Below, piece by piece: positions 45,893 through 56,589 of a DNA stretch of 64,000 nucleotides. The stretch's first letter is position 1. Every line of letters starts with the position of its first letter. Where the stretch lies: positions 159,526,001-159,590,000 of the forward strand of contig JBITNC010000001.1 in NCBI GenBank assembly GCA_050084985.1, in the 5' to 3' direction. The notes under the pieces were generated by a model. That model was not told the DNA's origin, searched no databases, and saw only the letters and a list, made by a program, of their open reading frames with translations. Made by a program: the position numbers and the translations under genes. Source of the DNA: Nageia nagi. Taxonomy: Eukaryota; Pinophyta.

Positions 45893-46607
45893 ATTATCTA
45901 TTACCTTTGAACATTATTAAATTTGCTTTTCTTTGGAAAGGATAAGAATGATTATTTATTATTCCCCTAACCAAGATAAAGTTAATGTTCATATGCATCC
46001 ATAAGTCACTAGTGTGTCATGCCAAGCCATTTCCACTATTATCTATTACCTTTGAACATTATTAAATTTGCTTTTCTTTGGAAAGGATAAGAATGATTAT
46101 TTATTGTTCCCCTAACCAAGATAAAGTTAATGTTCATATGCATCCATAAGTCACTAGTGTGTCATGCCAAGCCATTTTCACTATTATCTATTACCTTTGA
46201 ACATTATTAAATTTACTTTTCTTTGGAAAGGATAAGAATGATTATTTATTTTTCCCCTAACCAAGATAAAGTTAATGTTCATTTACATCCATAAGTCACT
46301 AGTGTGTCATCCCAAGCCATTTTCACTATTATCTATTACCTTTGAACATTATTAAATTTGCTTTTCTTTGGAAAGGATAAGAATGATTATTTATTGTTCC
46401 CCTAACCAAGATAAAGTTAATGTTCATATGCATCCATAAGTCACTAGTGTGTCATGCCAAGCCATTTCCACTATTATCTATTACCTTTGAACATTATTAA
46501 ATTTGCTTTTCTTTGGAAAGGATAAGAATGATTATTTGTTATTCCCCTGACCAAGATAAAGTTAATGTTCATATGCATCCATAAGTCACTAGTTTGTCAT
46601 GTCAAGA
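45893..46607 (+). repeat. 145-bp tandem array, five copies
   Basis: ATTATCTATTACCTTTGAAC starts units at 45893, 46038, 46183, 46328 and 46473, an exact 145-bp period. The units differ by only a few substitutions (for example CCACT/TCACT at the junction, and TTATTGTTCCC, TTATTATTCCC or TTATTTTTCCC). The last unit ends near GTCAAG at 46606. The array sits between the sense ORF and the antisense gene. Tandem repeats in this 3' position are known in Tat/Ogre elements and can seed satellite DNA. Confidence 0.95.
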
Positions 46608-47136
46608 AGTTTTTTGTAAAATTGCCAAGTACGGAAGATGATGCATCTGATTCTGCAAAAATATAATAAAATATGTCCTTAAATAGCTTAACTTATTAAA
46701 ATTATAAATTAAATTTATTGTTTATAGCAACTATAATCGTACTCATTATTAACTTAATTTTCAGATTAGTAACATCATCAAACTAATTTGTTGATATATG
46801 TTATATATTTCATCATTTTACATCATACAATTATATCTATGCATCATACATTTTGAAAATTACATCTATCATTTATTCATCATCAAGTAATTAAAAGATA
46901 ATTATGATCTACATAACATCACATCATACCTATTTTATCATAAATCTATATATAGAATGAAAGATCATGCATTAAGAATCATACAAGTACCATAAATATC
47001 AAAGATCTATCTATCTATATATACATCATAACAGTCCATCAAAAGGTCATCATAACATCATGAATCATATAATAAAATACAAGGGTCCAATAACCTCATA
47101 AGTATATAAAAAATAACATCATGAAAAAGGGTATCC
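46608..47136 (+). other. AT-rich stretch after the tandem array
   Basis: No gene is seen. It contains CATCAT- and TATCTA-type simple sequence, for example ATCTATCTATCTATATATAC near 47006. It would lie 3' of the antisense gene and could hold that gene's terminator. Confidence 0.4.
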
Positions 47137-49540
47137 TCAAGGACTACCCCAACCACTGCCTGGTCCACTAGGACTACTTGATCGCCTCTATCGTCTACTA
47201 GTCTCTTTGGTACCCTAACCTGGAGGAGTAGTGCCTATAGATCCTATAGGACTACCTAGACGTTGAGCTCCTTGTAACTTGGATGAACCAACAATGCCTA
47301 AGGGAGATGCCCAGGGTGTACCACTCCTGCTAGGAAAACTCTGTGACCTCTGAGTCCTACCTGGAGATCCCACTGTGCCCTGCACACTGCTGCCCATCTC
47401 ATACGCTGAAATATCTATAGGCATATAGCTATTTGGAGGTATAGGATACTAAGCCCCTGAAGTAAAAGCTGGAACACCTATCAGCCATGTTTGTACTATA
47501 TCACTATAAAAATCTTGCTGCTGATAAATGCCATGACTAAAAACTGAAGGACCACCTTCGAAAGTAGAGGCTGCTCCCAACTGATGAGCCTGAGCTCCCT
47601 GTAAAGAGGAATGAGCCTCATCTCTCTCATGTTTATACCTATCTCGCTCAGCCCTGTACCTATACATACATGAGTGGGCCTATGCCAACTAATGTCTCAG
47701 CTTATAAATGTCTCCTAACAAAGCATCAATGCTAGGAACTTGTGTAGCAAGAGCCTCCTCGACTCCACATGCAACCTCTGGGGTAGCTCCCTCCTCACCT
47801 ACACCTGTAGCCTCCTCCTTAAGAGCTAACTCCTTAGGAGCATCTACCATGACATCCTCACCAACAGTCTCCTCTCCCATAGCCTCTACTCCTGTAGGCT
47901 CCTTGCCTACCTCTCTCCCTCCTGTTGCTACACCTAACTCATCGATAACATCGACGTGCCAATGAACGTGTTGACCCTCTAATCCACCCTCTAAGCCATC
48001 ATCCCCCTCCTCCCACTAGGCCCTAAAGGCCTCAGATACCCCAACATCATCCTCCCTGGTATCATCCTCTAATGGTCCCTCCTCCTAAGTAGGATCTGAC
48101 TCTATATAAACCAATGGTTGTACACCCTCTGTTGAAATAGTGCCCTCATGTTGATATGGCACTGATGGGGTAGGTACATCCTGAACTAGGCTGAACTAAT
48201 GGTGTACTCTCCCAAAATGAAAATACTCCAAAAAATTAACTCGATGACCACTCAAAACATGTGGCTATTGAATACCAGTAATCTAAGCTGCAAGCTCTCC
48301 CTAGATGGGATACAAACGGTAAGGTCTGAATCTCACTTGATCTAGAATCAAGTGACTAAGCATGTGGTGATAATAGCTCACATCTTGATGAACTCCATCT
48401 GATGGGAAAATATAAAAAATCATCACGCCATCAAACTATGCCAGCCTCATGATCTAAGTGAAAACCAAACCCCGGTATCAGCAACCCTGGAGGATGAGCC
48501 ACAACTATATGCTCATAGGCCCACACCTGCAAGGTGACAGTAATTGATAAAGAGGCCCTATGCCCCTGAGAATAAAAGAATAGGTCCCTATAAATCTGAG
48601 CTAGCAATGGGGGTGCCCAAGCATATACTGTACCCTACTACATCATATCTACAATAATGGGTAACAATGACCACGAAAACCTCCCACTGCCAGTATCAAG
48701 GAGAGCATAGCACTATACTAAACCCATCAAATATGAAAAATAGATCATCCCCTGCTAATCCTCCATCCAGTACTAGTAATTTTGAATGCCACCTAAGATA
48801 ATCTCAGAAATAATAGTATCAACCTGAGCGACCCCATACAAATAAGAAATAGCAAGTAAAGCTCCTATCCTATCCACCACAGGTAAAATCCTCTGACCAT
48901 GAATGGGGAGTCTATACAAGCTATGTATATCCTCCACTGTGACAGTCATCTCCCTTGTCGAAAGATGAAAAGTATAGGTCATCGCATCCCATCTGTCTAG
49001 CAATGCAGCCAATAAAGGATACTCCTAGTGAATGCGACCCATGTGTGGACCCACTCCAAAACCAATGGACCTAAAAAAGGTATGGTCGGCTAGACCTAGA
49101 AAACCTCTACCCTCCTGTAGAATTGAGGGATATCTACCTCGAGGCTCAAAGACATCTCGAACCTGTATAATGTTAAAAAGGTTCAACTCAAAAAAAAATG
49201 GCATTTCATACTAAAATGCCAGCATTTCAAATAAGTAAGACTCAGTCATCGATATTTGCATTCCAAATGCTGGAAACTCTATCATCGTTCGGCCTAGGTC
49301 AGTGAACATGATCAAACTATAAAAAATTTCACAAAAAACTATATATAAAAGCATGATTTACAAAATTCATTCGATAAAAATAATTAAAATGATTTTTAAA
49401 TGTCATACATAATTTCAATTTTGGAATTAAATGGTTAAATTACAAGTTATAAACAAAAAATAGAGAAGAAAGTGATTTCAAAACCCTACCTCTTCCCGGA
49501 TAGGTCGAGAACATCCAGTGGATTGTCTATGTGGAGGCAT
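47137..49540 (-). pseudogene. Antisense plant mobile domain (PMD) gene inside element D
   Basis: Minus strand. A likely first exon begins at ATG 49540 (MPPHRQSTGCSRPIREE). A GTAGGG donor at 49489 and a TTTTTTATAG acceptor ending at 49317 give a 173-bp intron. Exon 2 carries the PMD-like core: LLDRWDAMTYTFHLSTREM and VTVEDIHSLYRLPIHG (about 49000-48895), then VYAWAPPLLAQIYRDLFFY and LQVWAYEHIVVAHPPG (about 48635-48480). The tail (47880-47137) is in one frame, acidic then Ser/Gly/Pro-rich, with a short charged helix. Frame changes and several stops (for example after GIQNY at 48773) make it a pseudogene. PMD proteins of plants act in silencing and meristem maintenance, and PMD frames also occur in transposons. 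Antisense extra ORFs are known in Tat-type elements. Confidence 0.85.
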
Positions 49541-50257
49541 GGTGATTGTAGCAAATATCAACGGCTAGAAATCAATGAGATCGCAAGGGAAACTTGTTTT
49601 GGCTAACAATGAAAGCGACAACTAAAAAGAAATGAATAAGAAAAAGATAAAAACTTTTTCTTTTTGAAACATCCAGTGACTTGAAGACAGACGTCGATGA
49701 TTGTCACTAAACGATAGCGACTCGAAGACGAATGCCGGTGACCGCCCCTAAACACCAATGATTGGAAGTAAAATGCCATGTTTGGGAATAGCCATGAGAA
49801 CATTAAAATTTTCTCAAAATAACCTTGAATTGGTCAAGAAAATCAAAATATGATAAAATGTGATGTATCATTGTTACAGGAGATCATCTTGAAACCTTGT
49901 TGTCGGGACAAAGGACAACACCATCAAACTCATATACTAAAGAGGACTTATATGGTACATGTGTGCTTAGACATGCAAAATGACATAATAGAAATGTCAT
50001 GCAACTGTCACACAAGCTCAACACATTGTCATACCAAAAATAGTCACTTCTAAAGTATATTCAAATTTGTTTTCAAAACTACATCAAATGTAAAATGAAA
50101 ATACATTTTATCATAATTTGATAAATCAAAATTTTGATTCATCTAAGAAATTGAGTCAAAACTTATATCATAAAAAAGCAACAACGAATAAGCAAGCAAA
50201 AAAAGCTTCTCATTCTATATTTTTGAAATTATCAATCACATTCTCGGTTGATAATTC
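49541..50257. other. Region upstream of the antisense gene
   Basis: It holds the 20-21-bp motif array (49664-49775) and otherwise non-coding DNA. It would contain the promoter of the antisense gene. A minus-strand ORF at 49603-49803 overlaps the array and has no domain. Confidence 0.5.
49664..49775 (+). repeat. 20-21-bp tandem motif upstream of the antisense gene
   Basis: Five units of 20-22 bp begin ACATCCAGTGACTTGAAG, ACGTCGATGATTG, ACGATAGCGACTCGAAG, ATGCCGGTGACCG and ACACCAATGATTGG. They belong to the same motif family as the LTR and leader arrays. Confidence 0.75.
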
Positions 50258-50266
50258 AAAAAGGGG
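50258..50266 (+). promoter_or_regulatory. Element D polypurine tract
   Basis: AAAAAGGGG lies five bases before the 3' LTR start (50272) and would prime plus-strand DNA synthesis. Element B has AAAGAGGGG in the same position. Confidence 0.85.
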
Positions 50267-50271
50267 CAAAA

Positions 50272-51120
50272 TGTAGACACCTAAAAATGTCCCTTTTTTA
50301 ACTAGTAAACATTGAAATAATCATAACTCTTTGTGACCATATAAAATAGGTTTAAAAAACCATATTATTGGATAGCTCCCATCAAGTACATGCAAAACAG
50401 GTAGTCACATGATTCTTTTTAGGTAAAATTGGCTATTTAACGATCATTTTAACATTGTCACAAAATTGGAAGCCAGTCACCGGTGACCCAAGACAGTCGT
50501 CGATGTTTTGAGACAATCGCCAGCATCCATCTAGCAATCGTCGGTGACTCTGTAATAGCCGAACAAGAAACCAAAATGGCAAGAGAAATTTGAAACATTT
50601 CATTTCTCCCAGATGATGTGGATAGAGGGGGTCAGTTACGACCTACAGTGGCTTTTCACTTCCGCTTACCAGCCTTGAAACATCTCACCCAAAATCTATA
50701 AATGCAAGCCAATACAAAGCAATTAGAGAGAATCTTGACCCAATTTTGAAGTAGGATAATGCTACCAAAATCTTGTGATCTCATACCTTTTATTGTTTTA
50801 TGTTAGCTTCAATTTAATACATGTCATACATAGATGCTTTGATGTTATTATCTTTTGCATGTGTGTAGGATTTACAGGTTGTCCACATCAAGGAAAGAAG
50901 CAAGCAAATCAAAAACAATGGAGATCTAATACCTTCATTTTGGCAAATGGCATTTGTAAAAGTCCCTTCCAAGGGCAAATTGTAGTTTGAGCTGAAAATC
51001 AATATCAATTCATAATTACAGTATTTCTATCTATTTTACATAATTTGAGGTTCAATGAAAGTTTAAGAATAATTTGTATTTCATGTTATTCTACATTCCA
51101 GCTCTATTTTCAATGCAACA
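50272..51120 (+). repeat. Element D 3' LTR
   Basis: It is 849 bp long, starts TGTAGACACC and ends GCAACA. It is collinear with the 5' LTR with about 35 differences. The 20-21-bp motif array is at 50474-50560 and includes the perfect palindrome GTCACCGGTGAC. A one-base insertion (TATTTTACATA) distinguishes it from the 5' copy near 51035. Confidence 0.93.
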
Positions 51121-52217
51121 CTCCTAACACCTTTAAATAATAAAAATCATTGAATAGTAAATCATTCAAATCATTAATCCCATCCACCACCTAAAATCAT
51201 ATTCAACCCTCTATAATCTAAACTCTTCAACTAGACCACCAACCTAATACATTCAATATTATTGGTATATTAACCCCTTGAATGAAACCTAAACATATAC
51301 ACTAAATATTTAAAACTAAAATACATTCATTCCTTTAAATTCTAAGCCACTTTAAAATGCTCATCAAACCCTTTTAAATCCTATTAAAAATTTTATCATG
51401 GTACTTTATACTTTAATATAACAAGGAATTAAAATCATGTTAATAATTGAAGTAAATATATTTTTAATAATGATAAAAAAAGTTTAGAAGCTTGTGGGTT
51501 AATATTTAGTTCCACAAATATTATGGTTGAATTTAAGGTAATTTTCTATTGTCTAAAATTGATTAAAAAATTAAACATTGAGCAAATCTAATATTTAAAT
51601 ATAATGAGATGATTATCCACCTATTCACTTCCATGAGAATTATTTAAATGATCAACTCAAATAATATAAATATAGAATCCATTATTTCCTAGAGTTATTT
51701 GATTCTTTTAACTTCAAAATCATTCTAAGAGAAAATTAATCTAACAAATAGTTTGGCTAATAAATAAGTAGAATATTTCCTAACTAAACTATTGTAAATC
51801 AAGCAATATCTTGTATAAATATATTATCTATGTATTTTATATTAGTTATCAAAGATCCATAATGGTAGATATTGAACTATAGTCTTATTTTTCACTAATG
51901 CAACATAATTTTTTGATGAATTATGAAAGTTTCTAAATGTTCAATTTTAAATATTTTTTAATTATAATTTATGAAATGATTAATAATGAAAACATGATCC
52001 TATTTGGTAAATTCATTCTCATAAGTATGACCTCCAAATGAAATGGGAGCGAGAAGATAGATAATTTAGAATATTTGTAAGTTTTTTTTATCAAACTAAA
52101 GGATTCAGATACTACATAATCTATAACATTTTTTATCTATGTTTGATTTTAATAATGTATATTCATATATTTCCATTATTTTTAATATTTTTAAAAGGGT
52201 TAATAAATACCAACATC

Positions 52218-52219
<2 letters not shown>
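51121..52219. other. Unassigned AT-rich DNA
   Basis: It begins with the likely target duplication CTCCT. No gene or repeat is recognised. Confidence 0.4.
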
Positions 52220-52263
<44 letters not shown>

Positions 52264-52316
52264 TATTTATGTATGTATGTATATGTATATGTATATGTGT
52301 GTGTGTGCGTGTGTGG
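52220..52316. repeat. Compound microsatellite (TA)n-(GTAT)n-(GT)n
   Basis: A TA tract of about 36 bp, an interruption, then GTATGTAT, GTATAT and GTGTGTG tracts. The two overlapping ORFs through it are simple-sequence artefacts. Confidence 0.95.
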
Positions 52317-53510
52317 TATTTTATACTTACCAACTTAAAATACATAGAAAAAGCTTCAACCAAATAATAATGATGATGATATGGTTAATTGTATAACTAG
52401 AGTGGTTATATCCTAACAAAAAGGAAATGAACATGTTTTTATCTCATATAGGATCAAGGATAAATCCATGTCATGTTTATCTTAATTAAACTCTCAATCA
52501 TCTTCAAATCCTTCCTTATAAAATGAAGATATTTTTTAGACAAATATTGGTCCTATTATTCACAACTAGTAGATGGAAAGCTCTCAATATATCTATGATC
52601 AATTGAATTTAGTTTACATATTATTAATTCGTTCAATACAATATCAAGTGTACCCCTATTATAGATGTGAGCATTCAAGTACATAATTATTCTAATATTT
52701 ATGGGATTATTTATAAAATGGTAATTTAAAAAAAATTATATATCTATTGTTATTACCATGATGTTGATACCATATAATAAGAGACCTAAAATGATAGTAC
52801 ATAATATAAACACCAAATATATAACTAGATGAACAAGGTAACCTTAAGGCCATACAAGGACCATTCAGAGTGGGTAAATATACAAATGGCACATAGCAAT
52901 TTTAGTGAGGTGGTGGATCAAAGGTATAAGCATTTATTAGAATATATAAGCTAAATAAGATAGGCAAGTAGTTTATGTAGTTTGGGTTGTGTCTAAAATT
53001 CCAATAGTAGTATGAACTTACTACAAGATATGGTTAATAATTAAGGAGATCCTATTTACATTGCATGTTATTGGTCAATATTCTACTAATGATGATGGTA
53101 ATCTAGACCCATATAAACTTAATAATTAATGGTGATGTAATTATTACACAATATACAAAACAATGGTTAGCAATATGTCATCAATCTCTACATCATCTCT
53201 TTCTCAAGCACAAATAAGGGAAAGAGTGATAATCTTTGCTATATATGTATTTGATAATAAAGAAGTATGTGGAATTTTTAATTTAGGATAATACTAATGC
53301 ATGCAAAGGAGAATGAATCTTTATGAGAAGCACTATATGATCCTTATCAAGAAGGAGATATGGTCAATATTTTAAATATCTATATATATAGTATCAAGGA
53401 GAAATGTTTACGCATAGGCCTAAGAATATAAAGGTATTAAAATTATTTATTTAAATATTTAAAATATAATATGTGGCAAATTAATATTTTTTATTAATTT
53501 TGTATGTAAT
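52317..53510. other. Unassigned DNA
   Basis: No coding or repeat feature is recognised. Short ORFs (for example 52707-52892 on the minus strand) lack domains. Confidence 0.35.
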
Positions 53511-53880
53511 AAAGGAAAATAACTAGCATTATATAATGCACTAAGGCATGGTCATTATCAAGTATCATTCTTAAGGTACCTTAATATAGTGGTTATCCCT
53601 ATAAAGGGGTAGTGTATCAATATTTTAAGTTTTTCATGTAAATCTATATAAATCATGAGTGGTTGATCTAGGATAAAAACCCTTAGGCTTGTTTATAGTA
53701 AAGGAAAATAATTAGTATTATATAATGCACTAAGGTATGGTCCTCATAAAGGATCATTTTTAGGGTACCTTAATATAGTGGTTATCCCTACAAAGGGGTA
53801 GTCTATCGATATTTTATATTTTTTAATGTAAATCTATTCAAATAATTAGTAGTTGATCTAGGACAAAAATCCTCAGGAAT
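53511..53880 (+). repeat. 189-bp direct tandem repeat, two copies
   Basis: AAAGGAAAATAA starts copies at 53511 and 53700. Both contain ATTATATAATGCACTAAGG, a GGTACCTTAATATAGTGGTT block, AAAGGGGTAGT and GTTGATCTAGGA. Identity is perhaps 85%. A weaker partial resemblance upstream near 53320-53380 could be a third, older copy. Confidence 0.85.
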
Positions 53881-54718
53881 TGGAGAGGAAAGTTGAGAGA
53901 GATAAAGAGAGAGAGAGAGCTTAAGTTCACTACTACCAAAAGGCCATTTAGCATAAGTGTGGATATCAAAATATGGAAAAATGTTTATGACACCATTAGC
54001 ATTAGTAGGTATCAAAATATTAAGAATTCAAAAACCAAATCAAATTTTGATGCTAATTACCCCATATTTTTCACCATCTTCTAATGATAAATATGGGTCA
54101 TCAATCCTTCCATGAATAGAGCAGTTTTTCTATAACATTACTCATAATATTAAGCTAAATATTGCACATAATATCATTAAAGTGAGAATTTAAATGATCT
54201 TACATTTCTACATATCTAATGAAATTTGTGTGTCAATTAATGACATATACCTCACCCTCATTAGATGACAAATTTTTTCTTCTATGATAAAGTGGTGCCA
54301 TCTTCTCATCATCAAATGGCACATCAATCCTCTTATGCCTCAACATAGTGATATAAGCCAGTGACGATGTTGAAAATGAATTCACTTACCTACTTTAAAT
54401 TTTTTTTAAAAAAAAGTACTCATATTATAAAATGTATATATAAATATCATATTATCTAAATATAAAAAATAATTTTATTTTAATTTAAAATATTATCTAT
54501 TTATTTATTTATTTAATAAATGAATTAATTAATTCATTTTATTTTTTTCGAAAAAATTATGATTTTGATGCTAGGGTTGATGCCAGTGGGTGTCATTCCT
54601 AGAATTAGAAGGCACTAGGAATGTAAAAAAAAAAAAATATTCTTGTGCTTGCATACTAACATTTTCATTCCAAGAATTTGTATTTTGAAGAGAGAGGGTG
54701 AAAAAAGCCATTTTCCCA
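53881..54718. other. Unassigned DNA with a short GA tract
   Basis: It contains (GA)n-like sequence at 53895-53920 and AT-rich tracts at 54410-54560. No gene is recognised. Confidence 0.35.
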
Positions 54719-54957
54719 GGAGGAGTGTTTACACCCATATTTTATCATCATGTAAGTGGGTTTTTCAATTTTTCTACAAGAGAGGAGGGTTTACACCCAA
54801 TTTTTCTACAAGAGAGGTGGTTTTACACCTAGTATATCATAGATTTCATAGTTTTTCTTACATGTGTATTTATTTTTTAAAATATCATACAGGAGAGGAG
54901 GTTTTACACCTAAGAGAGGATTTCTACAGATTTACATAGAGGAGGGTTTCCACATAT
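54719..54957 (+). repeat. GGAGGGTTTACACC-type short repeats
   Basis: Variants of AGAGGAGGGTTTTACACC occur near 54719, 54779, 54809, 54893 and 54938. The two central ones form a 30-bp tandem pair (TTTTTCTACAAGAGAGG followed by A/T, GGGTTT or GGTTTT, ACACC). An ORF of 98 codons runs through the block but reflects the repeats. Confidence 0.6.
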
Positions 54958-55082
54958 TTTCACATAAGTACAATTTTCTTTTTATTATTTAGGTTTTTTT
55001 AATTCATAATAAAATATATATACTTATTTTTTCCTATTCTTTGGTTTTACAACGAAAAAAAAGGGTAAACTTATTCAATTCG
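54958..55082. other. AT-rich spacer
   Basis: Nothing is recognised. Confidence 0.3.
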
Positions 55083-55150
55083 ATCAGTACTAATAAGACT
55101 TGAACCTATAGCTTCCATCTTGAAAAGGTGGTACTCTAACTATAGGGAAT
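55083..55150 (-). tRNA. Degenerate tRNA-like sequence (tRNA relic or SINE head)
   Basis: On the minus strand: AGTTAGAGTA resembles a D arm, CCACC-TTTTCAA-GATGG an anticodon arm (one stem mismatch; the loop would read anticodon TTC), and GGTTCAAGTCT a T-arm / B box. The acceptor stem does not pair well, so it is not a working tRNA. It may be a nuclear copy of an organellar tRNA or the head of a tRNA-derived SINE. Confidence 0.4.
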
Positions 55151-56589
55151 TAATGTAACAACCCACCCAATAACACTAGTTGACCTCGAGCACCATCGAG
55201 GATGTGAATGAAACTATGTTTAAATTATTACTATGTGATAATAAATTTTCAATCGAGATATGTATTATTTGTGTCAAGTTAATGTTGGCTTCAAGATTAT
55301 GTATGATGCAGGTAATAGGTCAATCTAGCAAAGAAACCATGATGGAGATTCCAAAGAACTAGGATGAGTGGTTATGGTAATGCATTGGTAAGAGCAAAGA
55401 AATGATTGGGATTGAATTACTGACAGACTCATAAGGACCATAGTTAATCATATAAATGCATATTTAAAAATATGTTTTTGATAATACCTCTATGTGTGGG
55501 TGTGAATGTGCACTAATAAATTTATCTTGTAGGTTTAAGGCATCACTGCAAGTAATAGATGTATGTTAAAAGATTGATGTGCATTTTCAAAAGTTTATTA
55601 AATACCTACAAAGAATATTCTATTGATTAAACTTTAAATTTTAACCCAGGATAGTAGTAACAATCAATAAAATTAAACTTAAAGGGTAATAAAGAACACT
55701 TATCTTTTCTTAATAATTATATTACTTGGGTACCTTCAAAAATAATTGAATTCTCAACCCCATCCAATTTATTATTTGAATGTAGGTACTAATGATTTGA
55801 AATAAAGTTTTGTAGATGTCTCAAAAACTTTACAAAAATATCAACATCTCCACCTTACATGTAAATGTGATGAGATGGAACAATAATTCTTTTCTTAGAA
55901 GTATTAACCCCATTTGCCCTATAAATATTGAGGACTTTTAGAGGAATAAGCATTCTCTCCCATTTTTTTCAAGAACTCTACTTTAGAGTCTTGTGGAGAA
56001 AAGGATCCCCTCCTCTTAAGCCCGAGTACTTTCTTTCTTGTTTTTTGGATGTTTGGTTACTTTGTGAATATATTGAATTTCCTATAGTTTGAAAGAAAGG
56101 TTCATTTAATTACTTTACTATTAAAGTACTTTAGAAAAGACTTCTTTAGAATTATTTGATATTTCTATATGTAAAGTTTTTGTTATGCCTACTTCCATTT
56201 ACTATAGTTTGTTGAAGAAAGATGGGTTCATTGAAAAATTGATGACATTAATACTATTAAGGTACTTGAAGTGACTCCTTTGGTTGGTATAGGACATGTA
56301 AAATTTTGTACTCTCTACCTAATGGTATAGTTGGAGAGAGACAAACCTTTAAATTTTTGGGATGATTTGGCAAGTCATGGCCAACTTTTATAAGATTTAT
56401 TATTTTAAAAACTAGACTTAACATCTAGATTTTACATCACTTCCAAGACATTCATTTGTGGTTTCTCAATGGTCATTTTTGTATCTAAAAGAGGATTCTA
56501 TAATGTTGAGGTTTTTTTTAATAGACTATAATTAATGTGTTTTTCCTTAAATCTAGATCGACAAGCTTTCTCGACTTACAATTGATAAT
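55151..56589. other. Unassigned DNA
   Basis: Only short ORFs without domains (for example 55180-55362). A possible fragment of transposon untranslated sequence near 55930-56030 (CTCTCCC.., AGGATCCCCTCCTCTTAAGCC) cannot be assigned. Confidence 0.3.

Larger units (their letters stand above)
32920..51120 (+). mobile_element. Element D: full-length 18.2-kb Tat-like Ty3/gypsy retrotransposon
   Basis: LTRs of 848 bp (32920-33767) and 849 bp (50272-51120) start TGTAGACACC and end GCAACA. The flanking pentamers are CGCCT (32915-32919) and CTCCT (51121-51125), four of five matching, so a target duplication is likely. Inside are a leader with hairpins, gag, protease, spacer, RT, RNase H, second RNase H and integrase, an extra sense ORF, a structured region, a 5 x 145-bp array, an antisense PMD gene and a polypurine tract. 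Large size, a second RNase H and extra ORFs are known traits of the Tat/Ogre group. Catalytic residues in RT and integrase remain, but 29 stops in gag-pol make it non-autonomous now. Confidence 0.92.

Noticed and set aside
45893-46607. CRISPR-like array
   Set aside because: The 145-bp units are contiguous with no unique spacers and lie inside a plant retrotransposon.
47708-47965. Plus-strand Ser/Thr/Pro-rich ORF
   Set aside because: It is the shadow of the acidic tail of the minus-strand PMD gene, whose frame continues over three adjacent segments.
52139-52396. Two overlapping ORFs rich in Ile-Tyr
   Set aside because: They are read through the TA/GT microsatellite.
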